64,000 nt of DNA from assembly GCA_036377595.1 (NCBI GenBank), contig DASUYB010000122.1, positions 17,852 to 81,851 on the forward strand, given 5' to 3'. Shown here piece after piece: positions 59,726-64,000 of this stretch (the first letter of the stretch is position 1; every line of letters begins with the position of its first letter). Source of the stretch: Longimicrobium sp. (GTDB lineage: Bacteria > Gemmatimonadota > Gemmatimonadetes > Longimicrobiales > Longimicrobiaceae). The notes under the pieces were generated by a model. That model did no database searches, had not been told where the DNA came from, and saw nothing but the letters and a program-made list of their open reading frames with translations. The position numbers and the translations under genes are program-made.

Positions 59726-60922
59726 ATGCGTCTGCGCCCGACGGCCATCGCCGCCGCCCTGCTCGCCTGCGCCACCGCGCCTTCCGCGCGCGCCCAGCTC
59801 GTGGCGTTCGCCCCGCCCCCGCGCGGCGGCGAGGTGTCGCGGCTGGCCATCACGCTGGATTCCATCGCCCGCCACTCCATGGCCGACCAGTCCATCCCCG
59901 GCCTGAGCGTGGCGGTGGTGAAGGACGGGCGCGTGCTCCTGCAGCGCGGCTACGGCGTGGTCGACCCGCCGCGCGAGCGCGCCGCCACGGCCGCCACCGA
60001 GTACCAGATCGCCTCGGTCACCAAGCAGTTCACCGCCGCGGCCGTGCTGCGGCTGGCCGAGCAGGGGCGCCTGTCGCTCGACGACCCGGTCACGCGCTAC
60101 GTGGACGGGCTGCCGGACCCGTACGAGGAAGTCACGATCCGCCGGTTGCTGAACCACACCGCGGGGGTACCCAACTTCACCGAGTTCATGCGCGAGTTCC
60201 GCCAGCCGCTGGCGCCCGCGCGCGTGATCGAGGCGCTGGCCGACCGGCCGCTGCTGTTCGTGCCGGGGATGGGGTTCCACTACAGCAACTCGGGCTACTA
60301 CCTGCTGGGGCTGGTGATCGAGCAGGTGAGCGGGCAGGGCTACGCCGACTACCTGCGCGAGCAGTTCTTCGCGCCGCTGGGGCTGCGCGACACGCGCTAC
60401 TGCGGCGAGCTGAGCAGCCGCGTGCCCAACGGCTTCGTGCGCGGCCGCGGCGGCAAGGCGGTGCACGCGGCGCCGTGGGACCCGTCGGTGCTCTACGCCG
60501 CCGGCTCGCTCTGCTCCACCGCCGTGGACCTGGCCCGGTGGGAGATCGCGCTGGGCGAGGGCCGCGTGCTCTCCGCCGCGTCGTTCCGGGAGATGACCAC
60601 GCCCGCGCCGCCGCCGGACCAGAGCACCCGGATGGCCTACGGCTACGCGATGATGGTGGACACCACCGACGCCGGCCCGTACCTGCACCACGACGGCGCC
60701 GTCGCCGGCTTCCGCGCGCAGGTGGCGTGGTACCCCGACGAGCACCTGGCCGTGGTGGTGCTGATGAACCAGGGCCTGGCCGCCCCCGAGCCCATCGAGC
60801 GCGACCTGGCCCGCGCGGTGCTGGGGACGCAGCGCCAGCGCGGCCCCGCCGTGGCCGGCGTGCCCGCGCCGCCCAACGCCCGCCGCGCCATCGGCAGCCG
60901 CGCGCAGGACGCGCGGCGGTAG
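59726..60922 (+). CDS. Secreted serine hydrolase (class C beta-lactamase/PBP-like)
   Basis: The 398-residue product has a signal peptide (IAAALLACATAPSARAQ) and the serine-hydrolase motifs SxxK at 97-100 (IASVTKQF), YxN at 186-188 (HYSNSGYYLLG) and HDGAVAGF in place of the KTG motif. The SLDDPVTRYVDGLPDPYEEV and ILLNHTAGVPN-like segments are typical of this large family of esterases, peptidases and beta-lactamases. The true substrate cannot be told from sequence. Confidence 0.88.
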   Translation: MRLRPTAIAAALLACATAPSARAQLVAFAPPPRGGEVSRLAITLDSIARHSMADQSIPGLSVAVVKDGRVLLQRGYGVVDPPRERAATAATEYQIASVTKQFTAAAVLRLAEQGRLSLDDPVTRYVDGLPDPYEEVTIRRLLNHTAGVPNFTEFMREFRQPLAPARVIEALADRPLLFVPGMGFHYSNSGYYLLGLVIEQVSGQGYADYLREQFFAPLGLRDTRYCGELSSRVPNGFVRGRGGKAVHAAPWDPSVLYAAGSLCSTAVDLARWEIALGEGRVLSAASFREMTTPAPPPDQSTRMAYGYAMMVDTTDAGPYLHHDGAVAGFRAQVAWYPDEHLAVVVLMNQGLAAPEPIERDLARAVLGTQRQRGPAVAGVPAPPNARRAIGSRAQDARR

Positions 60923-60946
60923 AAGCGGCGGCAGGGGAGAGAGCGG

Positions 60947-60985
60947 AAGGCGAGACGGCGGCTCCGTCTCGCCTTCGTCGTTTCA
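60947..60985 (+). terminator. Rho-independent terminator after the serine hydrolase
   Basis: A perfect 12-bp stem AAGGCGAGACGG (60947-60958)/CCGTCTCGCCTT (60964-60975), 5-base loop, then CGTCGTTTC. Confidence 0.75.
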
Positions 60986-61054
60986 GGGGGATGGGTAAAA
61001 GGGGATTCGCCGAGTCTCGCCGCGCGCACCAGGACATCGGCGGAACGAGTGGCT

Positions 61055-61110
61055 GCAGTCCGCGAAGGCGGACTTCGTGTGGTTGTTGCCGCGGATTCAT
61101 CCGCCCCGTC
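61055..61110. repeat. Single copy of the GTCCGC-CTTC-GCGGAC repeat (copy E)
   Basis: CAGTCCGCGAAGGCGGACTT followed by CGTGTGGTTGTTGCCGCGGA matches the inverted arms of copies A, C and D; no partner arm is near. Confidence 0.7.
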
Positions 61111-61133
61111 CATCCCCGGGCCGTGCATCTGCG

Positions 61134-61284
61134 TGAGGGATGCGCGCCCGGAGGGCCGGGACCCCGGCGGGGGCGGCGGCGCCGGTGTCCGCGCCTCGTG
61201 ACGAAGCGGCGGGGGCGACGAATCCGCCGGGGGCCCGGCGCCGTTGGCAACAGTAGTATCGTTGCCTACGGCGCGCGCAGCCCG
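61134..61284 (+). repeat. Hairpin-bearing repeat shared with the island (chromosomal copy)
   Basis: It begins TGAGGGATGCGCGCCCGGAG and ends with hairpin GGCAAC-AGTAGTATC-GTTGCC (61246-61266) then TACGGCGCGCGCAGCCCG. The island copy (22701-22811, minus) has the same ends with paired changes in the hairpin. The middle differs in length and sequence. Confidence 0.65.
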
Positions 61285-61397
61285 TTTGGGCGTCTCGGCG
61301 CCCAACACGCCCAAAGCCGCTGTTCGAAAGAAGATCGGCCCCCCGCGAGCATCCGTCGCGAGGGGCCGATCTCCATCCGTCGATACGACCACGAAGC

Positions 61398-62819
61398 CTA
61401 GTCGCGGCCCTCGAGCTGGTACTTGGCCAGCATGCGGTGGATGGTCTTGCGGTCGATCCCCGCCGTGCGCGCCGCCTGCGAGATGTTGCCGTTGTGGCGC
61501 TGCAGCAGGTCGCTCAGGTATTCCTTCTCGAACGCCGTGATCGCGTCGTTCTTGGCGTCGTGGAAGGGCAGGTCCGACGAGAACAGCGGCACCGGGCCGC
61601 CCTTGCCGTTGGTGGTGCGCCGCGCCGACAGCTCCTCGGGCATGTCCTCGGGGAAGATCTCCTGCCCGGGGAGGCAGAGCGACACGATCCGCTCCATCAC
61701 GTTCTGCAGCTCGCGCACGTTCCCCGGCCACTCGTACTCGTTCAGCACCCGCATGGCCTCGGCGCTGAAGCGCAGCCCCTCGCGGTCGTACTCCTGCGCG
61801 TAGCGCCGCAGGAAGTGCTGCGCCAGCGCGGGGATGTCTTCGCGGCGGTGGCGCAGCGGCGGAAGCTTGACCGGCACCACGTTCAGCCGGTAGAGCAGGT
61901 CCTGCCGCAGCACCCCGTCGCGCACCGCCTGCTCGGGGTCGCGGTTGGTGGCGCTCACCCAGCGCACGTCGATGGGCAGCTCCTCGCCGCCGCCCACGCG
62001 GCGGATCCTGCGCTCCTGGATCACGCGGAGGAGCTTGGCCTGCAGGTCCATGCTCATCTCCGACACCTCGTCCAGGAAGAAGGTGCCGCCCGCGGCCAGC
62101 TCCAGCAGCCCGCGCTTCTCGCGCTCGGCGCCGGTGAACGCACCCTTCTCGTGGCCGAACAGCTCGCTCTCCAGCAGGTGGTCGGGGAGCGCCGCGCAGT
62201 TGATGGCGGTGAACGGCCGCGCCGAGCGCCGGCTGTTGGTGTGGATGGCGCGCGCGATCAGCTCCTTCCCCGTGCCGCTCTCGCCCGAGATGAACACGCT
62301 GGCGTCGGTGGGCGCCACGCGGCTGACCACCGCGAACACCTTCTGGATGGCCTCGCTGGTGCCGATGATGTTCTCGAAGCTGTAGTGCTTCTTGAGCTGG
62401 TCGCGCAGGTTGGCGTTGTCGCGCACCAGCTTGACCTGCTGCGCCGCCCGGCCGATCAGGATGCGCAGCTGCGTGGCGGTGACCGGCTTGGGGATGTAGT
62501 CGTACGCCCCCGCGCGGATGGCTTCGACCGAGCTGTCCACCGTGGCGAAGCCGGTGATCATCACCACCAGCGTCTCGGGCGCCAGCTTCTTGATCTCCTT
62601 CAGCAGCGCCAGCCCGTCCATGTCGGGCAGCATCAGGTCGGTCAGCACGATCTCGGGCCGCTGGCGGCGGACGAAGTCGAGCGCGTTGCGCCCCCGCCCC
62701 TCGGTGTGCACCGAGTAGCCCTCGCTGGAGAGGATCTGGCCGCAGCTCTTCACCAGCAACTCTTCGTCGTCAACGATCAGCACGGTGATCGGGACGTCGT
62801 TCTCGGCAGTGTCGCTCAT
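61398..62819 (-). CDS. Sigma-54-dependent response regulator (NtrC family)
   Basis: The 473-residue activator has a receiver (phospho-acceptor Asp61 in IVLTDLMLP, Lys111 in YIPKPVTA), an AAA+ domain with GESGTGKE at 179-186 and the sigma-54 contact loop GAFTGA at 226-231, then a Fis-type HTH (ISQAARTAGIDRKTIHRMLA). It should activate sigma-54 promoters on phosphorylation. The ATG at 62819 begins the receiver; the frame extends upstream without domain content. No histidine kinase gene is adjacent. Confidence 0.93.
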   Translation of the reverse strand: MSDTAENDVPITVLIVDDEELLVKSCGQILSSEGYSVHTEGRGRNALDFVRRQRPEIVLTDLMLPDMDGLALLKEIKKLAPETLVVMITGFATVDSSVEAIRAGAYDYIPKPVTATQLRILIGRAAQQVKLVRDNANLRDQLKKHYSFENIIGTSEAIQKVFAVVSRVAPTDASVFISGESGTGKELIARAIHTNSRRSARPFTAINCAALPDHLLESELFGHEKGAFTGAEREKRGLLELAAGGTFFLDEVSEMSMDLQAKLLRVIQERRIRRVGGGEELPIDVRWVSATNRDPEQAVRDGVLRQDLLYRLNVVPVKLPPLRHRREDIPALAQHFLRRYAQEYDREGLRFSAEAMRVLNEYEWPGNVRELQNVMERIVSLCLPGQEIFPEDMPEELSARRTTNGKGGPVPLFSSDLPFHDAKNDAITAFEKEYLSDLLQRHNGNISQAARTAGIDRKTIHRMLAKYQLEGRD

Positions 62820-63318
62820 GGTGCGCGTTGGCTTGAAGGGCGCGCTGGCGCCCGTAAGCTGGAAGGCGGGGTCGGAACGTCGTGGCCCCGAAGTTACGCT
62901 GTGGGCACGAATGCCGCAACCGGTTCGTGGCACCGCATCCACAGTCTGGGGAGAATATGTCGCAGTTGGGTCACGAGCGCCATAGTCTTGTTTAGCCAAG
63001 TACATAAGTGGCTGATTGAGACGGAGATACGCTCGACGGAGGGTGCCTGTGAAGGCGGACATTTCCGGCAATTTGCGATTCAACTGTCGATTTCTGCCCC
63101 CTCGGGATCGCGCTTGGAGGGATGCGCTGCATCGTCGGCTGACCGTGGCCCCCCGTCGCGATGTCACATCCTGGTTCAATGATGGCGACATCGGAGCGCG
63201 CGCCATTCAGTGCTCCCGGCGACGCAAGAAGATCGTCCGGCTTCCGCCGACGACGCGATTCGCGGATACTGATCTCCAGCCGCATCGTCTCTTCCCCACC
63301 CCATCCGACGTCAGGCAG
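62820..63318. other. Divergent intergenic region
   Basis: Between the NtrC-type gene and the DinB gene. An in-frame extension of dinB is open but low-complexity and Arg-rich, so it is not called. No repeat or clear promoter is visible. Confidence 0.4.
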
Positions 63319-63804
63319 ATGCCCCACCCTGCGCACGTTCTCCGCACCGGCTTTCGGCTGCACACGCGCCTCTTCCTCAACAGCCTGGAGGAGATGGACG
63401 ACGATGCCGCGCGCACCCGCCCGGGCGAGCGCACCAACAGCATCGCGTTCATCGCGCTCCACCTCGTCGACGTGCGCCATTTCACGCTGGAGTACGCCGG
63501 CGGCGCGATGGCGAACCCGTTCACCGAGCTGCTCGCCGGCATCAGCGCGATCGACGATCTGCCGATGTATCCTCCGCTCGACGAGATCCGCGGCGCGTGG
63601 TCGTCCGTCTCCGCCTCCCTCGACGCGCGCCTGGGCGAGCTGGACGGCGATGCCCTCGCGGCGACGTCGCCCCAGCGCTACCCCGTCGACGACCCGACCG
63701 TCGCCGGCGGCCTCACCTTCCTGCTCTCCCACGAAGCCTATCACATCGGCCAGATGGCGCTCCTGCGCAAGCACCTCGGCTTCCCGGCGATGACGTACCG
63801 GTAA
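63319..63804 (+). CDS. DinB-family metal-binding protein
   Basis: The 161-residue four-helix protein has the three-His pattern of DinB/YfiT: ALHLVDVRHFTLEYAGG in helix 2, and LLSHEAYHIGQMALLRKHLG (HxxxHxxQ) in helix 4. Members include thiol transferases and proteins of unknown function; the substrate is not predictable. ATG at 63319 gives the family length. Confidence 0.8.
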   Translation: MPHPAHVLRTGFRLHTRLFLNSLEEMDDDAARTRPGERTNSIAFIALHLVDVRHFTLEYAGGAMANPFTELLAGISAIDDLPMYPPLDEIRGAWSSVSASLDARLGELDGDALAATSPQRYPVDDPTVAGGLTFLLSHEAYHIGQMALLRKHLGFPAMTYR

Positions 63805-63830
63805 CGACGGTCGAAACTGGAGACACGAAA

Positions 63831-63873
63831 ACAGCAACGCCCGCCTCGATCAGATCGAGGCGGGCGTTGCTGT
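63831..63873 (-). terminator. rRNA operon terminator
   Basis: A perfect 20-bp stem (63831-63850 with 63854-63873) and a 3-base loop, followed on the minus strand by TTTTCGTG. It lies just after the 5S rRNA and also faces the convergent DinB gene. Confidence 0.8.
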
Positions 63874-63880
63874 GATAGTT

Positions 63881-63998
63881 GGCCGGCGGCGCCGTACTCT
63901 CCCACCGGGTGGCCCCGGCAGTACCATCCGCGCAGCGGGTTTTCACTTCCGAGTTCGGGATGGGATCGGGTGGATCCCCCGCGCCATAGCCACCGGCC
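63881..63998 (-). rRNA. rrf: 5S ribosomal RNA
   Basis: On the minus strand the sequence reads GGCCGGTGGCTATGGCGCGG, then CCCATCCCGAACTCGGAAGT, GGATGGTACTG and GGGAGAGTACG, and ends in GCCGCCGGCC, which pairs with the start (helix I). These are the conserved 5S blocks and the length of 118 is normal. 23S and 16S genes should lie beyond the right edge of the window. Confidence 0.93.
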
Positions 63999-64000
63999 GT

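Noticed and set aside
63016..63318. Upstream extension of the DinB gene to 63016
   Set aside because: The added 101 residues are Arg-rich with no match to the DinB fold; ATG at 63319 gives the normal length.

Overview
The window is a GC-rich bacterial chromosome segment carrying a conjugative island. The flanks look like a Gemmatimonadota of the Longimicrobium type. That is an inference from the very high GC content, the many histidine-free response regulators, the BlaI/M56 pair and the families of dispersed inverted repeats; no 16S sequence is present to confirm it. A 5S rRNA on the minus strand at the right edge (63881-63998) shows that an rRNA operon continues beyond the window.

Left flank (1-13,836). 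In order: the end of an S41 peptidase, an ECF sigma factor with its overlapping anti-sigma factor and a lipoprotein, a DUF3343 protein, trehalose-6-phosphate synthase (otsA), a YtxH-like protein, a DivK-like receiver overlapping a PleD-like diguanylate cyclase, NAD-dependent DNA ligase (ligA) with an overlapping V4R-like gene, and a BlaI repressor overlapping an M56 (BlaR1-like) membrane protease that ends in many HEAT-type repeats. Right flank (56,748-64,000): ruvX and mltG (overlapping), thiE, a serine beta-lactamase-like hydrolase, a sigma-54 response regulator, a DinB protein and the 5S gene. Three families of paired inverted repeats sit between the flank genes.

Island (about 13,846-56,739). 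It is bounded by direct copies of ACTGTCAGTTGCA; joining the outer flanks restores a 40-bp imperfect palindrome as the probable attB. At the left end are a tyrosine integrase and an excisionase-like gene. Regulatory and DNA-processing genes follow: TPR and HTH proteins, an HNH protein, a lone sigma-region-2 protein, a ComM-like AAA+ protein, an XRE regulator, small zinc-ribbon proteins, an ArdC-type antirestriction protein and a ParB-like protein without ParA. A less GC-rich cargo block (28.6-38.7 kb) holds a UvrD helicase, a HEPN-like protein, a DUF262-HNH protein and unknown genes, and is interrupted by the mobilisation pair mobC/MOBP relaxase with a candidate oriT. The minus-strand operon 56,669-38,886 encodes a P-type (Trb) type IV secretion system in the Ti-like order trbB-C-D-E-J-L-F-G-I, then the coupling protein traG and peptidase traF. 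It runs on without a break into three secreted pilin-like proteins, a periplasmic chaperone, an outer-membrane usher and an EexN-like lipoprotein. The element is therefore best described as an integrative and conjugative element whose mating operon includes a chaperone-usher module.

The most unusual signal is a 14-bp near-palindrome, ATTCCG-NN-CGGAAT (centre AC/GT, twice GC). It occurs 21 times exactly and once with one mismatch, roughly every 2 kb across the whole island, both between genes and in frame inside conserved transfer genes. I found no copy in either flank. Other unexplained signals are a five-copy 38-nt hairpin with compensatory changes, two identical-architecture promoters embedded in 28-bp operators, and a second covarying hairpin repeat shared by island and chromosome.
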